Source: CAVSUZ01 sp963791885
Lineage (GTDB): Bacteria > Pseudomonadota > Alphaproteobacteria > Acetobacterales > Acetobacteraceae
Direction of reading: 5' to 3'
NCBI GenBank assembly: GCA_963791885.1
Contig: CAWBUL010000005.1
Coordinates: forward strand, 744,001 to 808,000
DNA: 64,000 nucleotides
The position numbers were made by a program, and so were the translations under genes. Shown in pieces: positions 8,609 to 17,369 of the stretch (positions are counted from its first letter, which is position 1; each line of letters starts with the position of its first letter). The notes below the pieces were generated by a model. It searched no databases. It saw only the letters and a program-made list of their open reading frames with translations, and was not told the origin of the DNA.

Positions 8609-9427
8609 TTACGTCTCCACCGGGGGTGCGCTGATCGCTTTCAGATATCGCTGCAGTGAGTACGCCATGGCCGTCTTGCCGCCGTGTGGGATTATCTTTT
8701 CCCACCACGCGCCGTAGATCGGATCGAAGGACCAGCTCTCCAGCACGTCGGCGATGTGCTGGACCGAGCTGGCATCCAGCGGAATCAGATCCGGATAGCT
8801 GCGCATGAAACTGACGCGCTTGTCCGGTCCCACCTGCACGATGTCGCCTGACAGCAGCGCGCCGCGCCCGGCGGCACCATCGGCCCAATGCAGCACCGTT
8901 CCACCGGCGAAGTGCCCGCCGCAACGCAGCAAGGTTATTCCCTGCCCGATCTCTTTCTCTTCCCCCTCCCAGAAGCGAACGGAGGGATCCGGTCGCATCA
9001 CCCATTGCCGGTCAGCCGCATGCAGCCACACCGTCGCACCAAAGGCGTGCGCGAATTCTACCATCGATGCGTAGTAGTGCGGATGCGAGATCGCGATGGA
9101 GCCGACGCCGCCCAGGGCGCGCGTGATCTCCGTCGTCGCATCGTCGATGAAGCTGATGCAGTCCCATAGAACGTTGCCGCTCGGCGAGCGGATCAGCAGC
9201 GCGCGCTGGCCGATGGCGAAGGCGGGCACGGTTCCGACGCCGAAAAGCCCCGGCTCAACCATGCCGAAGGCATTGCGGTGCGTGCGCCGCATCTGCTCCA
9301 GCGTCGTCCAGGACTGGCCGAGCGGATTCACGTATTGCCGCTCTTCCTGACAGATGGTGCAACCCGGCGGAGGCGCCTCGGAAGGCGGATACTGCGTGCC
9401 GCAGGTCGTGCAGATGAACGCCGGCAT
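8609..9427 (-). CDS. MBL-fold metallo-hydrolase with N-terminal zinc ribbon
   Basis: A 272-residue protein. The N-terminus has a zinc-ribbon or rubredoxin-like knuckle, CTTCGTQYPPSEAPPPGCTIC (two CxxC pairs). The rest is a metallo-beta-lactamase fold with a SHPHYYASM metal motif, a later GHFAGGTVLHW segment and a LLSGDIVQV segment. I chose the ATG at 9427, directly before PAFICTTCG. Upstream in-frame residues are unlike the family. It sits convergent to the DAO gene and 13 bases downstream of the 3-hydroxyisobutyryl-CoA hydrolase gene on the same strand, so the two probably share a transcript. The substrate is unknown. Confidence 0.8.
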   Translation of the reverse strand: MPAFICTTCGTQYPPSEAPPPGCTICQEERQYVNPLGQSWTTLEQMRRTHRNAFGMVEPGLFGVGTVPAFAIGQRALLIRSPSGNVLWDCISFIDDATTEITRALGGVGSIAISHPHYYASMVEFAHAFGATVWLHAADRQWVMRPDPSVRFWEGEEKEIGQGITLLRCGGHFAGGTVLHWADGAAGRGALLSGDIVQVGPDKRVSFMRSYPDLIPLDASSVQHIADVLESWSFDPIYGAWWEKIIPHGGKTAMAYSLQRYLKAISAPPVET

Positions 9428-9440
9428 GTCCGATGCTCCG

Positions 9441-10442
9441 TCAGGGCAATAGCCGTTCGATCTCCGGGACGTCGACGTCTTCAAGCCGTGCCGGTGTCCA
9501 GCGCGGCTGACGATCCTTGTGCACGACCATGGCCCGTACCCCCTCGATAAACTCCCGGTACGGCGTCAAAGTTCGGGTCGCGCGCAATTCCATATCCAGG
9601 CAATCCCGCAGAGTACGATCCTCTCCACGTTGCAGCAGTTTCAGCGACCATACCAAAGAGGAGGGTGACATGCCCCGCAGCGTCGCCGCCGTTTCCTTCG
9701 CGAAGCCGTCACCGGATTCGAGTGCCGCCATAATGGCCGTCATCTCCGAACAGCCGAACGCAGCATCGATCGTTCCACGATGCGGATCCAGGCTGAACGG
9801 CGGCAGCGGATCGGCGAACTGTGCGATAACCGCCACACCGTCCTCGGCCAATGCATGCGACAGTGCGGCCAGTTTTTCCCGACGCACGAAATGCGTCGCC
9901 AACCCTGCGTGGACCGCGTCGGCACCGGTCATGCGCATGCCCGTCAGCGCCAGATAATATCCAAGTCGTCCCGGCAGCCGCGGCAGGAAATACGTCGCGC
10001 CGATATCGGGGAAGAATCCAATCGCCGTCTCCGGCATGGCGAATACAGCGCCTTCGCTTGCCACACGACAGGTGCCGTGCACCGACACGCCGATTCCGCC
10101 GCCCATGCAGATGCCGTCCACCAAGGCAATGTACGGTTTGGGATATGTGGCGATCAGGTAATTCAGTGCGTATTCCTCGGCGAAGAACGCCTCGACCTGG
10201 TCCGGCCGGTTCTCCAGATGGAACTGCCGGACGGCGCGGATATCACCTCCCGCGCAGAACGCACGCTCGCCTGCCCCTTCGATCACCACGGCATGCACGT
10301 GCGGATCGTCGCGCCATTCATTCAGGGATCGCGTGCAGGCGCGGATCATCTCCAGATCAAGCGCGTTGAGCGCACGCGGCCTGTTCAGCACGATGTGTCC
10401 GATCCGTCCGGTGCGGACGGCCAACACGCTCGCTTCCTCCAT
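9441..10442 (-). CDS. 3-hydroxyisobutyryl-CoA hydrolase (enoyl-CoA hydratase/isomerase family)
   Basis: A 333-residue crotonase-fold protein. The oxyanion-hole segments are clear: FCAGGDIRAV and VDGICMGGGIGVSVHG. MPETAIGFFPDIGATYFLPRLPG is diagnostic of the hydrolase branch, which removes CoA from 3-hydroxyisobutyryl-CoA in valine breakdown. The length fits this branch (330-380) rather than simple enoyl-CoA hydratases (about 260). The start ATG at 10442 has a strong GGAGGAGAGGG ribosome-binding site. The next step of the pathway, 3-hydroxyisobutyrate dehydrogenase, is encoded at 19070-19984. It is transcribed divergently from the binding-protein gene at 10551, with about 108 bases between them for promoters. 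Confidence 0.9.
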   Translation of the reverse strand: MEEASVLAVRTGRIGHIVLNRPRALNALDLEMIRACTRSLNEWRDDPHVHAVVIEGAGERAFCAGGDIRAVRQFHLENRPDQVEAFFAEEYALNYLIATYPKPYIALVDGICMGGGIGVSVHGTCRVASEGAVFAMPETAIGFFPDIGATYFLPRLPGRLGYYLALTGMRMTGADAVHAGLATHFVRREKLAALSHALAEDGVAVIAQFADPLPPFSLDPHRGTIDAAFGCSEMTAIMAALESGDGFAKETAATLRGMSPSSLVWSLKLLQRGEDRTLRDCLDMELRATRTLTPYREFIEGVRAMVVHKDRQPRWTPARLEDVDVPEIERLLP

Positions 10443-10550
10443 GCCCTCTCCTCCTTTGATAAAAGCCGCTATACAGGCGCGGCCGAGCGTTGCCCATCGG
10501 CCACGCGGGCTGTAGCGTCCGCGCCAACAAGAAGGGACCCGGACCTGATC

Positions 10551-11576
10551 GTGAAGCTGGCTCGCGCGTTTCCGGCGCTGCTGCTCGTGGCTGCCTTGCC
10601 GTTTGCGCAGGCTGATGCGCGGGACCTGACAGTTGTGTCGCGCGGTGTGGCCATGCAGCGCGCCGTGCACACGGCGCTGGTTCAGCCGTTTACCAATGCT
10701 ACGGGCATTCCGGTGATTGAGCAGAGCTGGGAAGGCGGTGCGGCCGCGCTGAAGACCGCCGCAGATCAATGGGATGTAATCGCCCTCGAACCCGATGAGG
10801 CGTCGACGGCGTGCAGCGGCGGCCAGCTGGAAAAGCTCGACTGGAGTCAGGTCGGCAGCAAGGACCATTATCAGGCCCTAGGCCAGACCGATTGCACTAT
10901 GGGTGCCACGGTGTTCTCGACGGTGCTGGCCTGGGACAAGGACAAGTTCAACGGCAGCCCAAGCTGGGGCGATTTCTGGGATGTGGCGAAGCTGCCCGGC
11001 AAGCGGGGGTTGCGTCGGGGCGTACGTGGCAACCTTGAGATTGCACTTCTCGCCGACGGCGTTGCTTCTGGCGACGTTTATAAGACGCTTGCTACGTCTG
11101 ATGGCGTGGATCGCGCTTTTCGCAAGCTCGATCAGCTCAAGCCCTATCTCGTGTGGTGGCAGACGGACGCGGATGCAGCGCGGATCCTGGCATCCGGCGA
11201 CGTGCTGATGACCAGCGCGCCCTCCGACCAGATCGTGGTCGCCGGGCAGGCGGCGCATCGCAATTTCGGTGTTCAATGGACGGACAGCCTGTACGACCCG
11301 ATCAGCTGGGGTGTGATTAAGGGCAGCCCCAATCTGCGATCGGCCGAACAGTTCCTGTATTTTGCAGGTACTGGCGCGATCGAGGACCGCATGGTGGATG
11401 CGTTTGGTCTGGGCGGATTGGCGAAAGGGGCCAATGACCTGCTCCCGCCCGCTGTGCTGGCCGTTTCCTCCACGGCGCCCAATAACCTCAAGAATGCATT
11501 GCAGATCGATACGGGATTCTGGCGCGACAATCTTGCCAAGTTGCAGCAGCGGTTCGAGGCGTGGCTGAGCCACTGA
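10551..11576 (+). CDS. Extracellular solute-binding protein, PotD-like (family 1/2)
   Basis: A 341-residue exported protein starting at GTG 10551. The signal peptide (KLARAFPALLLVAALPFA, cleavage near ADA) is followed by a spermidine/putrescine-type binding fold: LTVVSRGVAMQRAVHTALVQPF, WDVIALEPDEA, WGDFWDVAKLPGKRGLR and the tail FWRDNLAKLQQRFEAWL. No PotABC permease or ATPase genes are adjacent. Instead its last 16 bases overlap the start of a STAS-MlaE lipid-transporter permease gene. The place where an mlaC lipid-carrier gene might be expected is therefore filled by this binding protein. Whether it serves the lipid transporter or an unlinked importer cannot be told. Confidence 0.85.
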   Translation: MKLARAFPALLLVAALPFAQADARDLTVVSRGVAMQRAVHTALVQPFTNATGIPVIEQSWEGGAAALKTAADQWDVIALEPDEASTACSGGQLEKLDWSQVGSKDHYQALGQTDCTMGATVFSTVLAWDKDKFNGSPSWGDFWDVAKLPGKRGLRRGVRGNLEIALLADGVASGDVYKTLATSDGVDRAFRKLDQLKPYLVWWQTDADAARILASGDVLMTSAPSDQIVVAGQAAHRNFGVQWTDSLYDPISWGVIKGSPNLRSAEQFLYFAGTGAIEDRMVDAFGLGGLAKGANDLLPPAVLAVSSTAPNNLKNALQIDTGFWRDNLAKLQQRFEAWLSH

Positions 11577-12659
11577 CGGTTGCCGACTCGGCGGACCGAG
11601 CCGTGCTGCGCTTTTCCGGTGCTCTGGATGCCGCCGCGGCGGCGGGCATTTGGCACAGGACCGTGCGTGCCGCGCAGGCGGCGCGCGGCCGACCGCTGGT
11701 GCTGGATCTGTCGGCGGTAACCTCATGCGATATGGCCGGGGCGACGCTGATCGTCACCGCCGAGCGGCTGCACGAGGCTTCGGTTGACCTGGCGGGCGCG
11801 CCGGAGCAGGTGCTGGCATTGGTGGGATTGGCGCGGCGGGCGTCGGCGCCGGGGCGGCCCGCGCCGCCCGCGCCGCAGATTTCCCTGCGCGAGGCATTCC
11901 GCAGCGGCCTTTATGCGGCAGCCGAGGGCTTCGCTTTCCTGGGCGAGGCCGTGGTGGCCGTGATTCGGTTGCCGCAGCGGCGAAGAATGGTGCGGGCCTC
12001 GGATTTCTTCCGCTTCGCTGACCAAGCCGGCGTCCGGGCGATCCCGCTGGTGCTGCTTTTGGGGTTTCTGATGGGCCTGATCCTGGCGTTCCAGTCGGCG
12101 GTGCCGATGCGGCAGTTCGGTGCGGAGCTGTACGTCGCCAATCTGGTCTCCGTCAGCCTGACACGGGAACTCGGGCCGCTCTTGACGGCCGTGATTCTGT
12201 CCGGCCGCACCGCCTCGGCCTATGCCGCCGAGATCGGTACCATGAAGGTGAATGAGGAGATCGATGCCCTAACCACGATGGGCCTCGATCCCATGAGCAT
12301 GTTGGTGCTGCCGCGTATGGCCGCGGCGGTGGTGGTGATGCCCGTACTCACCCTGGTGCTGGACATTTCGGGTCTGGTCGGCATGGCCGTGGTGATGCGG
12401 GGGTTCGGGTACTCACTGACTATCCTGGAGAACCAGGTGCAGTACCTGGACCACCCCGAGTGACCTGATTCAGGGTCTCGCGAAGGCGGCCGTGTTTGGC
12501 CTGGTCATCGCTTCTGTCGGGTGCCGCTCGGGGTTGAGCACGGGGGTGGGCCCGCGGGCGGTGGGGCTATCCGCGACCGCGGCGGTCGTCGGCGGTATTG
12601 TTGCCACGATTGTGCTGGACGGGATCTTTGCCGTGTTCTTCAACCGGCTCGGCTGGTGA
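11561..12659 (+). CDS. mlaE: MlaE-family lipid ABC transporter permease with N-terminal STAS domain, frameshifted
   Basis: About 365 residues after bridging a frameshift. Residues 1 to about 95 form a STAS domain (LVLDLSAVTSCDMAGATLI), like MlaB fused to the permease. The MlaE part follows with AIPLVLLLGFLMGLILAFQSA, LTRELGPLLTAVILSGRTASAYAAEIGTMKVNEEIDAL and MGLDPMSMLVLPRM. The frame meets a stop at 12461, but removing one C from CCCC at about 12453-12457 continues it as YLDHPSDLIQGL and on through GLSATAAVVGGIVATIVLDGIFAVFFNRLGW, the normal MlaE C-terminus. The start GTG at 11561 overlaps the binding-protein gene, and the end overlaps the ATPase ATG. Its predicted role is inner-membrane transport of phospholipids between the membranes. 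Confidence 0.88.
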
Positions 12660-13441
12660 TGGCCGATCCTGTGATCCGCGTGGACGGCGTATCGCAGCGC
12701 TTTGGGCGGCGGACCATCTATCGGGACGTGTCGTTCACCGTCTTCCAGCATGAGGTGTTCGTGATCCTGGGCGGCTCTGGATGCGGAAAATCGACCCTGC
12801 TCAAGCAACTCATCGGCCTGCTCCGTCCGGCTGCGGGACGGATCGAAGTGCTCGGTCGCACGGTCACCGGTCCTGGCGCGGCCGCGGCTTGGCGCGTGGT
12901 GCAACGTCAGATCGGCGTGATGTTCCAGCAGGGCGCATTGTTCGGCTCCATGAGCCTGCTGCAGAACGTCATGCTGCCGCTGGAGGTGTTTACCAATCTT
13001 CCGGCCGATGCCCGGGAGGCGGTGGCGCGGGTGAAGCTGGGCCTGGTGGGCCTGGCGGATGCTGCAGGGCTCTTTCCGGCCGAGATCTCGGGCGGGATGG
13101 CCAAACGAGCAGCGATCGCGAGGGCGCTGGCGCTGGATCCGCCGCTGATTTTCCTCGATGAGCCGTCGGCGGGACTCGACCCGATCACGTCTGCGGGACT
13201 CGACCGTCTGATCCTCAACCTACGGGACGATATCGGGGCGACGCTTGTGGTGGTGACGCATGAATTGCAGTCGATCCTGGCCATAGCGGATCGTTGCCTG
13301 ATGCTGGACCGCAATGCGTATCCTGATGCGGGCGGCGTGATCGCCACGGGCGATCCGCGGAAGCTGCGCGAGGAGAGTGACAATCCGGTGGTGCGCGCCT
13401 TCTTTCGACGGGAGGTTCTGGCCCCGGCGGGAGCCGCGTGA
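12659..13441 (+). CDS. mlaF: Lipid ABC transporter ATP-binding protein (MlaF-like)
   Basis: A 260-residue ABC ATPase. Walker A (GGSGCGKST), the Q-loop (GVMFQQGALFGSMSLLQNVMLPL, typical of MlaF), signature (ISGGMAKRAAIAR, with the GMAKR form seen in MCE-linked ATPases), Walker B (LIFLDEPSAGLDPIT) and switch His (VVTHELQSI) are present. I chose the ATG at 12659, which overlaps the corrected mlaE stop (TGATG). It drives the MlaE permease and ends by overlapping the MCE-domain gene. Confidence 0.93.
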   Translation: MADPVIRVDGVSQRFGRRTIYRDVSFTVFQHEVFVILGGSGCGKSTLLKQLIGLLRPAAGRIEVLGRTVTGPGAAAAWRVVQRQIGVMFQQGALFGSMSLLQNVMLPLEVFTNLPADAREAVARVKLGLVGLADAAGLFPAEISGGMAKRAAIARALALDPPLIFLDEPSAGLDPITSAGLDRLILNLRDDIGATLVVVTHELQSILAIADRCLMLDRNAYPDAGGVIATGDPRKLREESDNPVVRAFFRREVLAPAGAA

Positions 13442-14454
13442 TGGACGGACGTGCGGCCTACGTGAAGGTTGGGCTGCTGATCATCGCAGCGATCTTGGTT
13501 GGGCTCGCGCTCGTGTGGTTCCTCAGTGGCGGGCAGATCAACCACGGCGAACTGATTGAAACCTATTTCAATGAATCCGTGCAGGGGCTGCAGGTCGGCT
13601 CCAACGTGCAGTATCGCGGCGTGAGCGTCGGCAGGGTGACGCAGATCGGCGTGGTGAGCGCGGAATACGGCAACTCCGAGGAGGTGGTGAACCAACCGCT
13701 ATACCGGCAGGTGATAGTTCGTTATTTGGTCGATATGAAAAGGATCGGGCCGTTCCCGGATATCGCGGATGCCGTGGGGCTGGGCTTGCGCGCACGGCTG
13801 GGGAGCCAGCTGATTACTGGCCTGTCCTATATCGACCTGACGTTTGCAAACCCGAAGGATTATCCGGCGCAAAAGCTACCCTGGGTGCCGCGGGCCGCGT
13901 ATGTGCCATCGATCCCGAGTGCGTTTGCCCAGGTGCAGAATGCCGGACAGCAGGTGCTGGCCAAGCTGGACCAAGTCGATCTGGCGCGACTGGTGTCGTC
14001 TCTGACCACACTTTCGGAGAATCTGGACACGGAACTCACCAGCGGCGACGTGCACCAGATGATCCAGTCGGCGAACGGTTTGATCAGCACAGCGCAAGAT
14101 TCGGTGAAACAGGCGGACCTCGCTGGTTTGAGCAAGGATTTGCGGCAGACCGTGGACGCCCTGAAGGCGGTGGCGACCAATCCGAACCTGCCGAAGCTGC
14201 TTGCGAACGGTGCTTTGGCGACGGACCGGCTGGCGGATATCACCTCTCGCATGGGCCGCCTGATCACGGCGCTGGATGCGACGGTGCACCAGGCACAAAC
14301 TGGTACGACGGCGTTGCAGGAGGGATTAGCGCCGATCCTGCGCAACCTGTCCGCCACATCGCAAAGCCTGCGGGAATTGGCGGAGTCGCTGCGTCAGTAC
14401 CCGGCACAAGTGCTGGCAGGTCCGCCGCCGCCGGTGCGGGGGCCGTTGAAGTGA
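13441..14454 (+). CDS. mlaD: MCE-domain protein, MlaD-like
   Basis: A 337-residue protein anchored by one N-terminal membrane helix (VGLLIIAAILVGLALVWFLSGG) with a periplasmic MCE domain (YFNESVQGLQVGSNVQYRGVSVGRVTQIG, then RLGSQLITGLSYIDL). A long helical, coiled-coil-like tail follows (about residues 150-320), as in the larger MlaD/PqiB-type proteins of alphaproteobacteria. It ends in a Pro-rich tail. MCE proteins form rings that pass lipids across the periplasm. The ATG at 13441 overlaps the ATPase stop, and its stop overlaps the GTG of the lipoprotein gene. Confidence 0.9.
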   Translation: MDGRAAYVKVGLLIIAAILVGLALVWFLSGGQINHGELIETYFNESVQGLQVGSNVQYRGVSVGRVTQIGVVSAEYGNSEEVVNQPLYRQVIVRYLVDMKRIGPFPDIADAVGLGLRARLGSQLITGLSYIDLTFANPKDYPAQKLPWVPRAAYVPSIPSAFAQVQNAGQQVLAKLDQVDLARLVSSLTTLSENLDTELTSGDVHQMIQSANGLISTAQDSVKQADLAGLSKDLRQTVDALKAVATNPNLPKLLANGALATDRLADITSRMGRLITALDATVHQAQTGTTALQEGLAPILRNLSATSQSLRELAESLRQYPAQVLAGPPPPVRGPLK

Positions 14455-15135
14455 TTGCACGCCGGGCGGTTGTCGTCGGGAGCCTGGGCCTGGCGTCGTG
14501 CAGCGTGCTGCCTCAGCCGAAATACGTGCAGCAGACGCAGTGGCCCCTACAGCCTGCACCCGCCGCGGACCGTTCCTCCTGCGGCGAAGGGCAAGGTGCT
14601 GCTGATCCGTGACGTGCAGGCCAGTCCCGGCGTGGATCGGCTCGGCCTGCAATGGTACGAGCCGAACGGCAGCGTGCATGTCGATTTCTATAATCAGTGG
14701 GCCGTCCCGCCGTCCCAGGGGGTGACCAACAATCTGCAGCAATGGCTCGCCGCGTCAGGCCTGTTTGCTGCGGTGGTCCCCACTGGAAGCGGCCTTAGCC
14801 CCAGCCTGATCCTCAACACGCAACTTACGCAGTTCATCGCCGACCCGCGCACGATGACGGCGCATGCGTCCCTTCAGATCACGCTTATCAACCCGAACCG
14901 GACCCCGTCGCAGGTGTTGCTGCAACGGAGCATCGCAGGTCAGGCGCGGATGCCGACGGATTCGCCGCAGGGTGTGGCGGAGGGCTTGCAGGCAGCGTTG
15001 GCCGACGCGCTGGGGAAAGTGCAGGCGGCAATCAGCGCGTATAAGTGGATTTGGTTCGGCGATTGTGCCGCTGGACGGTTCGCCGGACATGAATGTGTTA
15101 ATCAATCACCGGCATCCTGCGGCAGCAGAGGTTAG
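14451..15135 (+). CDS. ABC-type transport auxiliary lipoprotein (PqiC/MCE-associated), frameshifted
   Basis: The N-terminus is read from GTG 14451 (GTGA overlap with the MCE gene): VIARRAVVVGSLGLASCSVLPQP, a short lipoprotein signal with lipobox LASC. The rest lies in the +1 frame: KGKVLLIRDVQASPGVDRLGLQWYEP, FYNQWAVPPSQGV and LNTQLTQFIADP, matching the DUF330/PqiC-like family. One extra base between about 14545 and 14575 explains the shift, giving about 227 residues. Such lipoproteins are outer-membrane partners of MCE transporters, so the gene completes the operon. The last 25 or so residues (after ISAYK) do not look like the family and may reflect a second error. Confidence 0.75.
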
Positions 15136-15277
15136 AATCGTGGCGGCGGAGCCGTTCGTTCTGGACGTGCGGCTTTTCTAGTCATGTCCTGAGCCGAGCA
15201 ACGGCGGCGGCGCTGTGGTTGGCCGCACGCGATGGTGGCGGCACTATAATGGCCGTGGGCGGATGGAGAGGGTTACG

Positions 15278-16273
15278 ATGTCGATTCGGGATGAGTCAGT
15301 TCGGATCCTGATGCAACCCGACGACCAGATCGCGCCCGTCCTGGCCATGATGAACTCGGCATGCGCCTCCCTCTGCATCAAAATGTTCGTTTTTACCTCA
15401 CCGACCCTGGTCGAGGCGATCGAACGCGCGCATCAGCGGGGCGTACGGGTCCGTATCATGCTCAACCAGGCGCGTTCGTCCGGTTCCCGAGCGAACGACG
15501 ACGTATTCCAGCGGTTTGCGGCGGCAGGAATCGAGGTCAGCTGGGCGAACCCGCATTTTGCCGTGACCCATGAGAAATCGATGGTCGTCGATGAGCGCAC
15601 CGCACTGATCGCGACGTTCAATTTCGCCGACAAATATTTCAGCCTGACGCGCGATTACGGTGTGGTCGTGACCGATGCCGCGATCGTTGCCGAAATCCTC
15701 GCCGGCTTCGAAGCCGACTGGCGGCACGGCCACTTACAGGTGCCAGACGCCAGTCCGCTGGTTTGGAGCAACCGGAATGCGCGTGAGACCATGGCGGCTT
15801 TCATCGACGGTACGCATCGGAGGCTGCAAATCCAGCATCCGAAATACTCCGATACCGCCATTCTTGACCGGCTAATGGATGCCCTGCGCCGCGGCGTTCA
15901 CGTGCAGATCATCTGCGGGGGCAAGCATGGAATCAGCGCGCCGGATATGCTCGACACTTTCTCCTCGCTCCGCGTGTTGGTGCGGGCCGGCGCAAAGCTG
16001 CGCAAACAGCATCTACTTCGTCTGCACGCCAAGCTGTTGGTGGCGGACAACGAGCGGGCCATGGTCGGTTCAATGAATATCGACCGGAGCGCTTTCGATC
16101 TACGGCGCGAACTCGGCATCGTGCTAAGCAAACCAGACGCGGTGGCCACGCTGCAGGGGCATTTCGAAGCGGATTGGGAAGCGGCGGGAAGCTACGAACC
16201 GCCGGATCCGCTCGCTCTGCATCTGCATGTGGAGGAAGACGTGGCGCCTGACGAGGAACTGGACCATGAATGA
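15278..16273 (+). CDS. Phospholipase D-like / cardiolipin synthase-like protein
   Basis: A 331-residue protein with two HKD motifs: THEKSMVVDE (His98, Lys100, Asp105) and LHAKLLVADN (His250, Lys252, Asp257), so a complete PLD-type catalytic pair. No signal peptide or membrane segment is evident, unlike classical cardiolipin synthases. I chose the ATG at 15278 because GGAGAGGG lies about five bases upstream. The reaction could be phosphatidyl transfer or phosphodiester hydrolysis. Its position after the lipid transporter operon hints at lipid metabolism, but it may be separate. Its end overlaps the chromate transporter gene by eight bases. Confidence 0.85.
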   Translation: MSIRDESVRILMQPDDQIAPVLAMMNSACASLCIKMFVFTSPTLVEAIERAHQRGVRVRIMLNQARSSGSRANDDVFQRFAAAGIEVSWANPHFAVTHEKSMVVDERTALIATFNFADKYFSLTRDYGVVVTDAAIVAEILAGFEADWRHGHLQVPDASPLVWSNRNARETMAAFIDGTHRRLQIQHPKYSDTAILDRLMDALRRGVHVQIICGGKHGISAPDMLDTFSSLRVLVRAGAKLRKQHLLRLHAKLLVADNERAMVGSMNIDRSAFDLRRELGIVLSKPDAVATLQGHFEADWEAAGSYEPPDPLALHLHVEEDVAPDEELDHE

Positions 16274-16811
16274 GCCGCCGTCGCTGACGAGCATTGCGGC
16301 GGCCTTCAACCGGATCGCGCTGGAAAGCTTCGGCGGAGGGCTGTCGGCCTGGTCGCGGGAAGTCGTCGTCCAGGAGAAAGGCTGGATGAGCGACGCGGAG
16401 TTTCTCAGCGCCTCGACGATCTGCCGGGTATGCCCCGGCGCAAATCAGATAAACATGGCGGTCTTCGTCGGGATGAAGCTGCGCGGCTGGCGGGGCGCGC
16501 TCGTCGCGACGCTCGGGCTGATTTGTGCGCCGACGCTGCTCGTCTTGCTCGCCGGCGCGCTGTATCTGCAATTCCGCGACGTGCCGGAACTGCGGGCAGC
16601 GCTGTCCGGCATGGCGGCGGCCGCCGTCGGCCTAACCTTCGCCGTGGCGTGGCGCCAAGGGAAGTCTGTGTTGCTCTCGCCGTTGCCGGTCCTGCTATTC
16701 GTTGCAACGCTTGCACTGGTGGTGGTGCTGCGCGCGCCGTTATGGGCGGCGCTGCTGTTGTTGCTGCCAATCGGCTATGGCTGGGCACGCCTACGGCCTG
16801 CTGCGGCATGA
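16266..16811 (+). CDS. Chromate transporter, N-terminal-type half (short-chain CHR protein)
   Basis: A 181-residue membrane protein corresponding to one half of ChrA. The CHR motif is visible as FNRIALESFGGGLSAWSREVVVQEKGWMSDAEF and CRVCPGANQINMAVFVG. Several hydrophobic segments follow (ALVATLGLICAPTLLVLLAGALYL and later). Bacterial short-chain CHR proteins work as pairs encoded side by side, as here. The start ATG lies inside the PLD gene and the end overlaps the second half by four bases. The predicted function is export of chromate or a related oxyanion, with sulfate also possible. Confidence 0.88.
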   Translation: MNEPPSLTSIAAAFNRIALESFGGGLSAWSREVVVQEKGWMSDAEFLSASTICRVCPGANQINMAVFVGMKLRGWRGALVATLGLICAPTLLVLLAGALYLQFRDVPELRAALSGMAAAAVGLTFAVAWRQGKSVLLSPLPVLLFVATLALVVVLRAPLWAALLLLLPIGYGWARLRPAAA

Positions 16812-17341
16812 CGCCAGCGCTGGCGCGGCAGGTCCTGCTGGTCTTCGCCGCAGCGTCTCTACAATCGGTTGGCGGCGGCAATGCGGTGCTGCCGCAGTTG
16901 CAGCTTGAAACCGTGGTGCACCACCACTGGCTCACGGCGTCGCAGTTCGCCGACAGTTTCGCTATCGCGCAGGTGGCACCGGGGCCGAGCAGTTTGATCG
17001 TAACGCTGCTCGGCTACCGGATCGGCGGGCTTGCCGCCGCGCTGCTTGCGACGGCCGCGATGATCATTCCGTCGTCGTTGGTGGTTGCGGTCGTCGGGCG
17101 GTTCTGGATCGCCAGCGGCGCGGCTCGCTGGCATGTCACGCTAGAGCGTGGCATCGCGCCGATCGCGATCGGACTGGTCGCGTCGAGCGGCCTGATCATC
17201 GCGCACACGGTCGATGCCTCGGCATTGGAGTGGATCATTACGGCGGCTGCCGCAGCAGCGCTGGGCTTCACACGAACCAACCCGGCGGCGGTTGTCCTGA
17301 CCGGCGGGGTAGTGGCTCTTGGGGTGCAGGTATTTGGGTAA
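16808..17341 (+). CDS. Chromate transporter, C-terminal-type half (short-chain CHR protein)
   Basis: A 177-residue membrane protein forming the second half of a two-gene CHR transporter. Motifs are FAAASLQSVGGGNAVLPQLQLETV, FADSFAIAQVAPGPSSLIVTLLGYRIGG and several hydrophobic segments. The ATG at 16808 overlaps the stop of the first half. The overlap is a normal start-stop junction rather than a frameshift, since each half has its own CHR-type N-terminus and opposite topology is expected in such pairs. Confidence 0.88.
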   Translation: MTPALARQVLLVFAAASLQSVGGGNAVLPQLQLETVVHHHWLTASQFADSFAIAQVAPGPSSLIVTLLGYRIGGLAAALLATAAMIIPSSLVVAVVGRFWIASGAARWHVTLERGIAPIAIGLVASSGLIIAHTVDASALEWIITAAAAAALGFTRTNPAAVVLTGGVVALGVQVFG

Positions 17342-17369
17342 GGGGCGATCGCGCTTTCGCACTCTCGCT

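Noticed and set aside
12453..12463. Programmed ribosomal frameshifting in mlaE
   Set aside because: A CCCC run is not a known slippery heptamer, no stimulatory structure was seen, and eight similar one-base defects in unrelated genes point to sequence error.
16266..17341. The two chromate transporter halves as one frameshifted chrA gene
   Set aside because: Each half has its own CHR-type N-terminus and a proper start-stop overlap. Paired short-chain CHR genes are a known arrangement.
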